From: an uncultured Anaerolineae bacterium
GTDB taxonomy: Bacteria > Chloroflexota > Anaerolineae > Aggregatilineales > Phototrophicaceae
Assembly: GCA_937922795.1 (NCBI GenBank)
Contig: CALAJK010000041.1
Coordinates: forward strand, 1-43,520
Length of the DNA: 43,520 nt
Reading direction: 5' to 3'
The position numbers were made by a program, and so were the translations under genes. Shown here one piece after another: positions 1-9,225 of this stretch. Below the pieces are notes generated by a model. The model saw only the letters and a list, made by a program, of their open reading frames with translations, made no database searches and was not told where the DNA came from. Within the stretch, counting starts at the first letter, position 1. Every line of letters starts with the position of its first letter.

Positions 1-154
1 GCTACTATACAGGTGAGGAATGGCGACAGATCGCATGTGCTTCTCCAGGTTGGTTTCGTTTCGCAACTCAACCTTACTGGAAAATCGCTGGCTTTCCTAC
101 CCATTCCTCTCGCTCATCTGTTCAGTGTCCGGTGGCTAGACCCTCCCCGTTAGT
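1..154 (+). pseudogene. Possible 3' end of a preceding gene, with an apparent frame change
   Basis: Frame 3 reads open from the left edge with protein-like content (YYTGEEWRQIA ... FATQPYWKIA). Around position 95 the sense appears to move to frame 1, which reads SLAFLPIPLAHLF and ends at TAG 152-154. Read together this resembles the C-terminus of a small enzyme such as a methyltransferase, but that is a guess. It lies upstream of the polysaccharide genes on the same strand. It could be a frameshifted gene end, a sequencing error, or chance. Positions 155-231 show nothing recognisable. Confidence 0.3.
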
Positions 155-231
155 CATCTGCAAGGCGACGCATCTACGCTGGGAACATCACAAGAGATAT
201 TGTTCGCCTACAAGGTTTCAGAATACGCCCT

Positions 232-669
232 ATGACCGTAGTGGACGCCAACCCCGACCTCGTCCGATCGCACTCTAAACCGAAGATAGCTGGCCGCACA
301 GCCAACGCCCGCGCGATTGGTCTGGTGCTGCTCAGCGTCGCTTTCGGCGCTGTGGGACAGCTCGTCCTCAAGGCCGGCATGAACAGCCTGGGCAAGCTGC
401 AGTTCTCGCCCGAAGCGCTGCTGGCCATGGCGACCAGCCCGCTGCTGCTGGCGGGCGTCGCCATCTTCTGCGTCAGCACGCTGCTGTGGCTGCTGGCGCT
501 TAGCCGGGCGGATTTGAGCTTCGCCTACCCCTTCCTCAGCCTGACGTATATCGCCGTACTGATCGGCGGCGCGGTGCTGTTTCACGAACACATCACCGTC
601 GACCGCGTGCTGGGCTTCCTCATCATTGTGGCCGGCGTGTGGATCGTCGCGCGCAGCGCGAAGGCTTAA
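232..669 (+). CDS. Small 4-TM EamA/SMR-like transporter protein
   Basis: A 145-residue protein with four predicted membrane helices: about residues 25-47 (GLVLLSVAFGAVGQLVLKAG), 62-84, 88-110 and 118-138. The GQLVLKAGM segment and the size match the SMR/EamA fold, including ArnE/ArnF-like subunits that flip lipid-linked sugars across the membrane. It lies three bases upstream of an FAD oxidoreductase and heads a run of polysaccharide genes, so a role in lipid-linked sugar movement is inferred; drug export is the alternative. The first 25 residues are hydrophilic and no clear Shine-Dalgarno precedes the ATG, so the start could lie further downstream. Confidence 0.75.
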   Translation: MTVVDANPDLVRSHSKPKIAGRTANARAIGLVLLSVAFGAVGQLVLKAGMNSLGKLQFSPEALLAMATSPLLLAGVAIFCVSTLLWLLALSRADLSFAYPFLSLTYIAVLIGGAVLFHEHITVDRVLGFLIIVAGVWIVARSAKA

Positions 670-672
670 GCT

Positions 673-1989
673 ATGTCCATCGGCATCGTCGGCGGCGGGT
701 TGATGGGCCTCAGCCTGGCCTATTTTCTATCCCAACAGGGCGAGCAAGTGACCGTGCTAGAGCAGAGCGCTGAGCTCGGCGGGCTCAGCGGCGAGGTCAC
801 CTTCAATGACGGGCTGGCGGTCGCGCGCTATCAACACGCCATCCTACCCCAGGACTACGCGATCCGGCAGTTGTGCCACCAACTGGGACTGGCTAGCGAG
901 CTCATCTTTCGCGATGTTCGCACCGGTTTCATCCATGATAATGTGCTCTACCCGCTCAGCAATATCGCCGATTTCATGACGTTTGCGCCGCTCAGCCCGC
1001 CTAGCCGGGTGCGATTAGGATTGGCGCTGCTGCAAGCGCGACGAGAACGCAACTGGCAGGCGCTGGATGCGCTCACTGTCAAAGCCTGGCTGCTGCGCAT
1101 CGGCGGCAGCGAAACTTTTGAACGCATCTGGCGTCCGCTGTTGGAGGCCAAATTCGACAGCCTCTACGACCAGGTGCCGGCCACGTTCGTTTGGGCCTGG
1201 ATGAACCGAATGATGGCCATTCGCCGCGCGCCGGATCTGAAGGGCAAGGTCGGCTATCTCAAACGTGGACACTACGCGTTGATCCGCGCTCTGGCCGAGG
1301 CGGTAGAAGCGCGCGGCGGGCACATCGAGACGCTGGCGCGGGTACGTGAGATCGAGGTGCACACCGGCGCAGTCGGGCTAGTGCGCACTCACAGCCAGAC
1401 CTACCGGTTTGACGTGGTCATCGCGGCTGTGCCTACGCCCGTGTTCAGCCATCTCATTCCGGGCGCGGATGACGATTACCTGCAGACGCTGGCCAACGAC
1501 CGCTATCTCGGCCTGATCTGCCCGATGCTGGTGCTGGATCGTCCCCTCACCGGTTACTGGACGCTCAACATCATCGACCCGAACAGCCCGTTCTCCAGCA
1601 TCATCGAAACACCACACCCGGAATGGGAGGGACGACACATCGTCTATCTGCCGCGTTATACCGCCTCAGACAACGACTGGATGGGCGTCTCAGACGGCGA
1701 TATCTTGTCAGCCTGGCTGGAGCATCTCCAGCGCATTTTTCCGCACTTCGACACGCATCAGATACAGCATCAGGCGGTCAGCCGATCGCGCTACGTGGAA
1801 CCGATCTACGGCGTGAACGCCGCGCGCAGCATCCGCCAGCCCGAAACCCCCTACCAGAACTTGTATCTGGCCAACACCACCCTGGTGTATCCCGAACTGC
1901 CTACCAGCGAGTCCGTGGTCGTTTTCGCCCAGCGTCTGGCCCAGTCCATTCGCGGTCGGCAGCCTGCGCGCGTCGCCCTCGCCTCATGA
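673..1989 (+). CDS. FAD/NAD(P)-binding amine-oxidase-like oxidoreductase
   Basis: A 438-residue protein opening with a Rossmann dinucleotide-binding motif (GIVGGGLMGLSLAYFL, residues 4-19) and the acidic end of strand 2 (VLEQS), followed by GGLSG. This is typical of the protoporphyrinogen oxidase/amine oxidase/UDP-galactopyranose mutase-like superfamily. The C-terminal part (PIYGVNAARSI ... LYLANTTLVYPELPTSE) fits the returning FAD domain seen in homologues inside exopolysaccharide clusters. The substrate cannot be read from the sequence; a cell-surface sugar or polyprenyl-linked intermediate is inferred from context. Its stop overlaps an ATG of the next glycosyltransferase reading frame (ATGA at 1986-1989), indicating one transcript. 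Confidence 0.8.
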   Translation: MSIGIVGGGLMGLSLAYFLSQQGEQVTVLEQSAELGGLSGEVTFNDGLAVARYQHAILPQDYAIRQLCHQLGLASELIFRDVRTGFIHDNVLYPLSNIADFMTFAPLSPPSRVRLGLALLQARRERNWQALDALTVKAWLLRIGGSETFERIWRPLLEAKFDSLYDQVPATFVWAWMNRMMAIRRAPDLKGKVGYLKRGHYALIRALAEAVEARGGHIETLARVREIEVHTGAVGLVRTHSQTYRFDVVIAAVPTPVFSHLIPGADDDYLQTLANDRYLGLICPMLVLDRPLTGYWTLNIIDPNSPFSSIIETPHPEWEGRHIVYLPRYTASDNDWMGVSDGDILSAWLEHLQRIFPHFDTHQIQHQAVSRSRYVEPIYGVNAARSIRQPETPYQNLYLANTTLVYPELPTSESVVVFAQRLAQSIRGRQPARVALAS

Positions 1990-2012
1990 CCTGGAGCGAT
2001 CAGAGGTCGGCC

Positions 2013-3221
2013 ATGCGCGTCTTGCTACTCACACAGGTGCTCCCCTACCCGCCTGACAGCGGGCCCAAAGTGAAGACTTACTACGTCCTGAAATACCTGG
2101 CGCAGCGGCATGAGGTCACGCTGGCCTCGTTCATCCGTGAAACGGATAAGCCCGAATACATCCAACACCTGGAAACGCTGTGCGAGCGCGTCATCACCGT
2201 CCCTATCACCCGCTCAAAATTTGACGATTTGCGCTTCCTGGGTCAAAGCCTGCTGACAGGCCAACCATGGATGATGCTGCGCGACCAGCGCGCCGACATG
2301 CGTCACGCGCTGACTGCACTCACGGCCGCTGAGCCGTTCGATATCATCCACGCCGACCAGCTCAACATGGGCCAGTATGCCCTGCCGCTGCCGGCGCGCC
2401 GGCGCGTGCTCGATCTCCATAACGCGCTGTGGGTACTCTACCGCCGTATGGCCGAAACGCTGCCGCCAACCAACCCGATGAAATACCTGGTCGGGCGCGA
2501 CTGGAAGCTGCTCAAACGCTATGAAGGCCAGATGTGCCGCGATTTCGACGCGGTGACTGCTGTCAGCGAAGAGGATCGACAGGCGCTCATCGAAGCCGGC
2601 GCGCGCGACGACATCGTCGTCATCCCCATTGCCATCGACACTGACCAGCAGGCGTTCATCCCTCGCCGGCCGTCTGGCCCGCACATCATCCATATCGGAA
2701 CCATGTATTGGCCGCCGAATATCGCCGGCATCACCTGGTTTTTAGATCAAATCTATCCGATCATCAAGCGGCGCGTGCCAGACGTGCGCTTCACCATCAT
2801 CGGCGCGCGTCCACCCGCTAGCCTGGTCGAGCGCGCGCAGAGCGACCCCTCGCTGACCGTCACTGGCTACGTAGATGACCCGCTGCCTTACTTCCAGGAT
2901 GCCAGTTTGATGGTCGTGCCGCTGCTGGCCGGGGGCGGCATGCGCGTCAAGATTCTGAACGCCCTGTCGCAGGGCATCCCGATGGTGACGACCACCGTCG
3001 GCTGCGAGGGGATCGCCGTCACTCATGGCAAAGACATCCTGATCGCCGATGAGCCCGACCCCTTCGCCGAGGCCGTCATACGCCTGCTGAACGACGCCGA
3101 ACTGAACGCCTACATCGCCCAGAACGGCCGGCGCACAGTCGAAGAACGCTACGATTACCGCCAGGTATGCCGCCCGCTGGACGAAATCTATCAGGCGGCT
3201 GCGCTGGAACATCGAGGCTGA
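2013..3221 (+). CDS. GT4-family glycosyltransferase (first of two)
   Basis: A 402-residue GT-B glycosyltransferase. The N-terminus MRVLLLTQVLPYPPDSGPK is the usual first strand and acceptor loop of GT4 enzymes. The C-terminal donor domain has HIGTMYWPPN, VTGYVDDPLPYF and a GGGMRVKILNALSQG segment. The start at 2013 is chosen because AGAGG sits six bases upstream; an ATG at 1986 overlapping the previous stop is the alternative. In the EX7E-like donor motif the first glutamate is replaced by Asn (KILNAL). The protein probably adds a sugar to a polyprenyl-linked repeat unit in the cytoplasm; neither donor nor acceptor can be named. Confidence 0.88.
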   Translation: MRVLLLTQVLPYPPDSGPKVKTYYVLKYLAQRHEVTLASFIRETDKPEYIQHLETLCERVITVPITRSKFDDLRFLGQSLLTGQPWMMLRDQRADMRHALTALTAAEPFDIIHADQLNMGQYALPLPARRRVLDLHNALWVLYRRMAETLPPTNPMKYLVGRDWKLLKRYEGQMCRDFDAVTAVSEEDRQALIEAGARDDIVVIPIAIDTDQQAFIPRRPSGPHIIHIGTMYWPPNIAGITWFLDQIYPIIKRRVPDVRFTIIGARPPASLVERAQSDPSLTVTGYVDDPLPYFQDASLMVVPLLAGGGMRVKILNALSQGIPMVTTTVGCEGIAVTHGKDILIADEPDPFAEAVIRLLNDAELNAYIAQNGRRTVEERYDYRQVCRPLDEIYQAAALEHRG

Positions 3222-3226
3222 AACCG

Positions 3227-4459
3227 ATGCGCTTGCTGTTTCTCAGCCCGTATGTCCCGTCTTTGATCCGCGTCCGCCCGTACAATTTCGTGCGCGCGCT
3301 GTCCCGCCGGGGAAACCAGGTGACGCTGCTGGCGCTCCAGCCGCCGGGCGATGCCGCAGAAGCGCTGAGCGAGCTGCAGACCTTGTGTGAGATGGTGGAG
3401 GTTGTGCCGCATCCCCGGCTTCAGACTTTGATCAATGGTCTGCAGGCGCTGCCCAGCTCCATGCCGCTCCAGGCGGCCTACTCACGATCGACCGCCTTGG
3501 CAGCCCGCGCTCGCCGCCTGGCGGCCCAGGCGCGCTACGACGCCGTCCACATTGAACACCTGCGCGGCGCTGTGCTGGCAGAAGCTCTGCCTCATCTGCC
3601 GGCCGTCTTCGATTCGGTGGACAGCATCTCGCTGCTGTTCAGCAAAGTGCTCCAAGACGCGCCCAGCCTCAAGAGCCGGCTGATGGCGTGGCTCGATCTG
3701 GGCCGCACACGCCGGTTCGAGGGCGCGCTCACCCAACGCTTCGACCAGGTCACCGTGACCAGCGACGCCGACCGCCGCGCCTTGATCGAACTCGGCTGTG
3801 ATGACGCCCGCGTCACAGTGATCCCCAACGGCGTTGATCTTGATTATTTCAGCCCACTGCCCACGCCGCGCGATCCTCTGCGGATCGTGTTCACCGGCAA
3901 GATGAGTTATCATGCCAACGTCGCCGCCGCCGAAGATTTAGTCAATGCCATCATGCCGCGGGTCTGGGCGGAAATGCCCAATGTCCACTTAGACATTGTG
4001 GGCAAAGATCCATCGCCCACGGTCCAGGCCTTCAGCGAACGGCCGCAGGTGACTGTCACCGGCTTCGTCCTGGATATGCGCCCGTATCTGGCGCGCGCGG
4101 CCATCGCCGTCAGCCCGGTGCGCTACGGCGTCGGCATCCAAAACAAAGTTCTGGAGGCCATGGCGATGAGAACTCCGGTGGTGTGTTCGCCGCAGGCCTG
4201 CTCCGCCTTGCAGGCGCGGCATGGCGATGAGCTGTTGGTGGGCGAAACGCCTGAAGCAATTGCCCGCCACCTCCTAGATTTGCTGCGATCGCCGCAGCAG
4301 CGCGAACGCCTGGGCGAATCCGGGCGCAGATATGTTGAAACTCACCATTCTTGGGACAGCGCCGCCGCCGCCCTAGAGAGGCTGTATCAGGCGGCCATCA
4401 ATCGGCGGCAGCAGACTGCCGCTTCTCAGGTCATGACGCTGGGTGAGAGACGAGGGTGA
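3227..4459 (+). CDS. GT4-family glycosyltransferase (second), exopolysaccharide type
   Basis: A 410-residue GT-B glycosyltransferase beginning MRLLFLSPYVPSLIRVRPYN, five bases after the previous stop. The donor domain contains FTGKMSYHANVAA, VTGFVLDMRPYLA and GIQNKVLEAMAMRTPVV. The last segment is characteristic of the sugar-transferase subgroup associated with exosortase/Eps loci (TIGR03087-like). Unlike its neighbour it keeps the glutamate in KVLEAMA. The stop overlaps an upstream GTG of the next gene. It is probably cytoplasmic and works in sequence with the preceding transferase. Family certain, substrate unknown. Confidence 0.9.
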   Translation: MRLLFLSPYVPSLIRVRPYNFVRALSRRGNQVTLLALQPPGDAAEALSELQTLCEMVEVVPHPRLQTLINGLQALPSSMPLQAAYSRSTALAARARRLAAQARYDAVHIEHLRGAVLAEALPHLPAVFDSVDSISLLFSKVLQDAPSLKSRLMAWLDLGRTRRFEGALTQRFDQVTVTSDADRRALIELGCDDARVTVIPNGVDLDYFSPLPTPRDPLRIVFTGKMSYHANVAAAEDLVNAIMPRVWAEMPNVHLDIVGKDPSPTVQAFSERPQVTVTGFVLDMRPYLARAAIAVSPVRYGVGIQNKVLEAMAMRTPVVCSPQACSALQARHGDELLVGETPEAIARHLLDLLRSPQQRERLGESGRRYVETHHSWDSAAAALERLYQAAINRRQQTAASQVMTLGERRG

Positions 4460-4467
4460 CTTCCTGT

Positions 4468-5991
4468 ATGGACACACCGGCTGCCATTGCTCAGTTTGAT
4501 GAACGCTCGCGCGGCGCTGGCCGGACGACACTGCTCCAATCGCTCCGCCAGAGCAGCCAAACCAAGTTTCGGGCGGTGCGCGTCGCCCTGGTCATCGCCG
4601 ATGCGTTGATGATCACCTTGGCTTTCTGGATGGCGTTCAACATCCGGTTCAACCTGCCAACCGCCCAGTTCTTCGATCCTGCCGGCGGCGACACAGGCTT
4701 TTACTCTACCGTGGTCTATGCGCTCATCCCGCTGTGGTTGATGCTCTTCGCGGCGCTGCAGCTCTACGACCCGGCCGTGTTGTTCGGTGGCCATCAGGAA
4801 TACATGAACGTCTTCAATGCCTGCACAGCAGGCATGATGCTGGTCATCATCGCCAGCTTTCTCGATCCCAATCTGCAGATCGCCCGCGCCTGGCTGCTGA
4901 TCGCGTGGATGCTCACTGTGTCGCTGGTATTCATCGAGCGTTTCACCGTGCGCCGGATCATCTACGCGCTGCGCCGGCGCGGCCATTTCATGGCGCCGGC
5001 CTATGTGGTGGGCGCCAACAGCGAGGGAATCGCCATCGCCGAGCAGCTCATGAGCGCGCCGATGGCCGGCATCAACGTCGTGGGCTTCCTCGACGACACC
5101 ATCCGCCCCGGCGAGGAAGTGCTGCCCGGCGTGGTCGTCCACGGCTCGACCAGCCGCGCCAAAGATTTGGTGGAGCGCTTCGGCATCGAGCGGCTGATCG
5201 TGGCCACCAGCGGCATTCATCGCGAGAATATGGTGGAGCTTTTCCGCAGCTTTGTCAACTCCAACCAAGTCTCGCTGTGGCTGTCCTCTGGGATTTACGA
5301 GATTCTGACGACCGGCGTCCGCGTCCAGGACGTCGGCTCTGTCCCGATGGTCAGCGTGAACCGCGTCCGCCTGACGGGATTGAACGTGGTGGCCAAAACC
5401 GTCCTGGACTACGTCGGCGCTACCTTGGGGTTGATCGCCCTGTCGCCTCTGTTTCTGGCCATCATCATCATCATGAAGCGCACCGATCCCGGCCCGATCA
5501 TCTACCGCCGGCGCGTCGTCGGCGTGGGCGGCAAGGAGTTCGACGCCTTCAAGTTCCGCACCATGGTGGTCAACTCGCAGGAAGTGCTGGAGGAGCTGCT
5601 GGCTCGCGATCCCGAAGCCCGCGCCGAATATGAACAGTTCTACAAGCTGAAGAATGACCCGCGCATCACCCGCATCGGCGCGTTTTTACGCAAGACCAGC
5701 ATTGATGAACTACCGCAGCTCATCAACGTGCTGCGCGGCGAGATGAGCCTGGTCGGCCCGCGCATGATCACCATGGCCGAGGTCGAGAAGTACGGCAAGT
5801 GGGGGCTGAACCTGCACACCGTCAAGCCCGGCATCACCGGCCTGTGGCAGGTGACCGGTCGCAGCGACATCACCTATGAGGAGCGTGTGCGGCTGGACAT
5901 GCGCTACATCCGCAACTACTCAATCTGGCTGGATCTCCAAATCCTGTTCCAGACCATCCCAGCCGTGCTGATGAGCCGCGGGGCTTATTAG
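4468..5991 (+). CDS. Exopolysaccharide polyprenyl glycosylphosphotransferase
   Basis: About 507 residues. The N-terminal half has membrane helices ([20 protein letters not shown], a segment near [15 protein letters not shown], and two more) followed by a Rossmann-like region around [17 protein letters not shown]. One further helix ([17 protein letters not shown]) leads into the bacterial sugar transferase domain, with [44 protein letters not shown] and [16 protein letters not shown]. This is the WcaJ/CpsE-type enzyme that transfers a sugar-1-phosphate from a nucleotide sugar to undecaprenyl phosphate, starting repeat-unit synthesis. GAGGG lies 11 bases before ATG 4468; a GTG at 4456 overlapping the previous stop is an alternative start. 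Confidence 0.93.
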   Translation: MDTPAAIAQFDERSRGAGRTTLLQSLRQSSQTKFRAVRVALVIADALMITLAFWMAFNIRFNLPTAQFFDPAGGDTGFYSTVVYALIPLWLMLFAALQLYDPAVLFGGHQEYMNVFNACTAGMMLVIIASFLDPNLQIARAWLLIAWMLTVSLVFIERFTVRRIIYALRRRGHFMAPAYVVGANSEGIAIAEQLMSAPMAGINVVGFLDDTIRPGEEVLPGVVVHGSTSRAKDLVERFGIERLIVATSGIHRENMVELFRSFVNSNQVSLWLSSGIYEILTTGVRVQDVGSVPMVSVNRVRLTGLNVVAKTVLDYVGATLGLIALSPLFLAIIIIMKRTDPGPIIYRRRVVGVGGKEFDAFKFRTMVVNSQEVLEELLARDPEARAEYEQFYKLKNDPRITRIGAFLRKTSIDELPQLINVLRGEMSLVGPRMITMAEVEKYGKWGLNLHTVKPGITGLWQVTGRSDITYEERVRLDMRYIRNYSIWLDLQILFQTIPAVLMSRGAY

Positions 5992-6002
5992 CCGCGCTGC
6001 GA

Positions 6003-7667
6003 TCACGCCCGGATCTCAACCACGACGCCTTCTTCGGCCCAATCGTACAGCAGCCGGCTGTTATCGGTGCTCAGCAGGATGCAGCCGTAGGTCACGCGCG
6101 TGCCCAGGCTGTTCGTCCACAACAGTTGGCTGCCCCCGCGCGTCGGGAAGCCATGAAAACCGTTGGTGAAATCAGCGCCGGGGACAGGCCGGTACACGCC
6201 CAAAAAATAGGGCATCCACAGGTTCCAGTTGGCGGCATAGGCGTTCGGCACGTGGGAGATGATCTGGTAAATGCCCGGCCAGGTCGGGCTGGAGGGAATG
6301 CCTGTGCTCACCGGCCATTCCCATTTCACCGCGCCGCCCTCGTAAATCCAGGCGCGCTGCCGGCTGATGCTGACGACGATGCGCTTGTCGGGAATTGGCG
6401 GGTACAGCAGGAACTTATCGGGTGATGGCACAACCAGCGTCTGCCCGACTGACACCCGGTCAATGCCGCCGTTCGCCTGTTGAATCCACGGGTAGGGCAC
6501 GCCGTAATCCCAGGCGATGCTGATGATCGTCTCGCCCGGACGGACGACATGCTGCCGGTCATGATGGTAAACGCGCACCGTCGCCGTCGTCTGCCCAGCG
6601 CGCAGCGCCTTCTGAACCGCCGCCGCCGCTTCATCCAGATCGAGATAGCGGCTGGCGTCCAGCGCCACGTTGGCCTGCCCGGCCAAATAATCGCGCACCT
6701 GCGCTGCGTCCGCCGCCAGCGCCAGCCCCAGCGGGCTGCTGGCATCCGGCTCGGCTGTCAGCCACCGCCCCCACTGCGCCGGCGGCAGCGACCAGTAGAC
6801 GATGTCGCCCGTCACCGGGTCGAACACCCGAATATCGAGAAAGTTGGCCAACACGCGGTTGGCCTGTTCAACCAGCGGCGAGGCGTCGGTCACAGTCGGA
6901 CGTGTCGGCTGCATCACCAGTTCCAACATCCCGTCGGCCAGCGCTGCGCCCGCATTCTGAATCAGCGGCGCCAGGGTAGCCCTCACGTTCAGCGACCAGC
7001 CATCAGCCGGCGGCGTGGCCTGCACGCTGCCATTCACCAGCCGCACGCCTGCGTTCACCGGCGGCTGCTCGACCTGCGGCGCAAACGCCATCAGCGCCTG
7101 CTCAGCAGCGGTCACATCCACCTGCACGACCGGCGGCAGCATCACCCGTGTCAGGATCGCTCCTGGCGCAGCGGCCAGGTTTGAACGTCCTATATCATAG
7201 GCCGCTCGCGCCGTCGCCTCTGCGTCCAGGGTGATGCCCAGTTCAGACGGCGATACGCGCCAGACGCGCTCGCCATCGCGCAGGCGAATCGTCGCCCAAC
7301 CGGCCAGCAACGCCGCGGCCGCCTCCTGGCGAGAAAGGCCGCCCAGCGCCACGCCCCCGCTGTGCACGCCCGGCAGGATGCCGTCAGCGTACAGGATGCC
7401 CACTCCCAGCGCCAGCGCCGCGCATGACAGCAGGCCAAACGCCAGAGCGCTCAACAGCCCCAACGCCAGCCAGTTCTGACGCGGCTGACGCGACTGTTGG
7501 CGTGGGACTGGCCGGCGCGCGCCGGGCATGGGCGGAGGCGGCATCGCTGGGCGTGGGGGCGCGAGGCGGCGCTCAGCGCGCCGCACCGGCGGATAGGCGC
7601 GCGGCGGAGGGGATTGTTGACTCCGCGCAGGCGCATGAGGGACAGATCGGCGAGGCCGCGTAGACAT
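6003..7667 (-). CDS. Membrane-anchored L,D-transpeptidase-like wall enzyme with VanW-like and LysM domains
   Basis: 554 residues. A Pro/Arg-rich cytoplasmic tail (1-65) precedes one membrane helix (about 67-92). Next come a VanW-type peptidoglycan-binding-4-like segment (GGVALGGLSRQEAAAAL onward), a LysM module near 365-415 (HVVRPGETIISIAWDYG) and a C-terminal YkuD domain. The presumed catalytic region keeps His505 (FHGFP) and Cys529, but reads TYGC where the family consensus is [S/T]HGC. Known family members make 3-3 crosslinks or attach proteins to peptidoglycan outside the membrane. The gene runs convergently against the polysaccharide operon, with only 11 bases between stops. Confidence 0.87.
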   Translation of the reverse strand: MSTRPRRSVPHAPARSQQSPPPRAYPPVRRAERRLAPPRPAMPPPPMPGARRPVPRQQSRQPRQNWLALGLLSALAFGLLSCAALALGVGILYADGILPGVHSGGVALGGLSRQEAAAALLAGWATIRLRDGERVWRVSPSELGITLDAEATARAAYDIGRSNLAAAPGAILTRVMLPPVVQVDVTAAEQALMAFAPQVEQPPVNAGVRLVNGSVQATPPADGWSLNVRATLAPLIQNAGAALADGMLELVMQPTRPTVTDASPLVEQANRVLANFLDIRVFDPVTGDIVYWSLPPAQWGRWLTAEPDASSPLGLALAADAAQVRDYLAGQANVALDASRYLDLDEAAAAVQKALRAGQTTATVRVYHHDRQHVVRPGETIISIAWDYGVPYPWIQQANGGIDRVSVGQTLVVPSPDKFLLYPPIPDKRIVVSISRQRAWIYEGGAVKWEWPVSTGIPSSPTWPGIYQIISHVPNAYAANWNLWMPYFLGVYRPVPGADFTNGFHGFPTRGGSQLLWTNSLGTRVTYGCILLSTDNSRLLYDWAEEGVVVEIRA

Positions 7668-7759
7668 GTTTCAGGGTTGGCAGGCTGATTTCGGTATAGA
7701 CAGTATAGACGAAAAACCGCCTGGGTGTGCTGCGCCGCCGTCCTAGCGTCGGCTGAGCG

Positions 7760-9136
7760 TCAGCGTCGCGGCACGACGGCGCTCAACGCTTCGGCCAGGC
7801 TGCGCGCTTCGATCACCTGCAGCCCGCTGGGCAGTCCGTCCAGCTTGCGGCGCAGGCGGGGGACCAGCGCCCGCTTGAAACCCAGTTTGGCTGCCTCGTT
7901 CAGCCGCGCCGGGAGCTGGCCCACCGCGCGCAGTTCGCCGCTCAGGCCGATCTCGCCGATGAACGCCAGGTCGGCCGGGATCGGCTGGTCGTAGTAGCTG
8001 GAGGCCATCGCCGCCGCCATCGCCAGATCCGAGGCCGGCTCGCTCACCTTCAAGCCGCCGATCACATTGACGAAGATATCCTGCTCGTGCAGCTTCAGCC
8101 CGACGCGCTTGCTGAGCACGGCGCTGATGAGCAGCAGCCGGTTGAAGTCCACGCCGTTGGGGGTGCGGCGCGGGTTACCGAAGGCGGTCGGGCTGGTCAG
8201 CGACTGGATTTCGACCAGCAGCGGCCGCGTGCCCTCCATCGTCACGGCGATAGCTGACCCCGGCGCGTTGACCACCCGTTCGGCCAGAAACGCCTCAGAC
8301 GGGTTGGGCACTTCGACCATGCCGTCGCCGCCCATCTCGAACACGCCCACCTCGCTGGTCGCGCCGAAACGGTTCTTCACGCTGCGCAGCAGCCGGAACG
8401 CCTGGAACGGGTCGCCCTCCAGATACAGCACGGTGTCCACGATGTGCTCCAGCACCTTCGGGCCGGCGATGCTGCCCTCTTTGGTGACATGGCCGACCAG
8501 GAACACGCTCATGCCGCTGGCCTTGGCGAGCTGCTGCAAGCGGCTGGCGCACTCCCGCACCTGGGTGACGCTGCCCGGCGACGATTCGCTCTCCTCGATG
8601 TAGGTCGTCTGGATCGAATCGATCATCAGCACCGTCGGGTTCAGCCGGTTGACCTGCTCAAAAATGCTGCTGAGGTTGGTTTCAGTCAGCAGGTACAAGT
8701 CATCGGCCTGCACGCCCAGCCGGTCGGCGCGCATCTTGATCTGCCGTGCCGATTCCTCGCCGCTGACGTACAGCACTGTCCCGGCGGTCTGCGACAGCAG
8801 CGCGCTGACCTCCAGCAGCAGCGTGCTCTTGCCGATGCCGGGATCGCCGCCCAGCAGGATCAGGCTGCCCGGCACGATGCCGCCGCCCAGCACTCGGCTG
8901 AACTCCTCCAGCGGCACGTACAGCCGTTCGCCCACTTCGCTGCTGATCTCGCTCAGCCGCTGGGGAGCCGCCCGCAGCATCCCCGGCGGCTGGCGGTTCT
9001 GCTTGGCCGGACGTGCCGCCTCGACCGCCTCTTCGACCATGGTGTTGAACTGGCCGCAGTTAGGGCAGCGCCCGTAGCCTTTAGGCGACTGGTAGCCGCA
9101 GTTCTGGCAGACATACTTGACGCGCGTTTTCGCCAT
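7760..9136 (-). CDS. radA: DNA repair protein RadA
   Basis: 458 residues. A C4 zinc finger at the N-terminus (C10, C13, C24, C27) is followed by a RecA-like ATPase with Walker A GDPGIGKST and Walker B-like TVLMIDSIQT. The RadA signature KNRFGATSEVGVFEM and a C-terminal Lon-protease-like domain (IGEIGLSGELRAVGQLPAR) complete the family layout and length. RadA promotes branch migration and processing of recombination intermediates. ATG 9136 is chosen because GGAGG lies seven bases upstream; the frame extends to 9220, but that part is not conserved-looking and contains the promoter. Confidence 0.97.
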   Translation of the reverse strand: MAKTRVKYVCQNCGYQSPKGYGRCPNCGQFNTMVEEAVEAARPAKQNRQPPGMLRAAPQRLSEISSEVGERLYVPLEEFSRVLGGGIVPGSLILLGGDPGIGKSTLLLEVSALLSQTAGTVLYVSGEESARQIKMRADRLGVQADDLYLLTETNLSSIFEQVNRLNPTVLMIDSIQTTYIEESESSPGSVTQVRECASRLQQLAKASGMSVFLVGHVTKEGSIAGPKVLEHIVDTVLYLEGDPFQAFRLLRSVKNRFGATSEVGVFEMGGDGMVEVPNPSEAFLAERVVNAPGSAIAVTMEGTRPLLVEIQSLTSPTAFGNPRRTPNGVDFNRLLLISAVLSKRVGLKLHEQDIFVNVIGGLKVSEPASDLAMAAAMASSYYDQPIPADLAFIGEIGLSGELRAVGQLPARLNEAAKLGFKRALVPRLRRKLDGLPSGLQVIEARSLAEALSAVVPRR

Positions 9137-9179
9137 GCGCCGGCCTCCGCCAGCAGCTTTATTGGAACAGATGTGCGGA

Positions 9180-9187
9180 ATTATAGC
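9180..9187 (-). promoter_or_regulatory. Extended -10 promoter for radA
   Basis: On the minus strand TGC directly precedes TATAAT (9180-9185), a perfect -10 with the extended TGn element. No good -35 is seen 16-18 bases upstream. The predicted start would leave a leader of roughly 35-40 bases before the radA ATG. Confidence 0.6.
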
Positions 9188-9225
9188 ACAGTTCAGCCCG
9201 CCGCGCCGGTCGCTACCCACTAAAG

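Noticed and set aside
1623-2012. Upstream extension of the first glycosyltransferase
   Set aside because: It lies inside the oxidoreductase gene in another frame and encodes Arg-rich nonsense before the GT4 start at 2013.
4426-5268. Long minus-strand frame opposite the glycosylphosphotransferase
   Set aside because: His/Asp/Gln-rich low-complexity translation, a GC-rich shadow of the real plus-strand gene.
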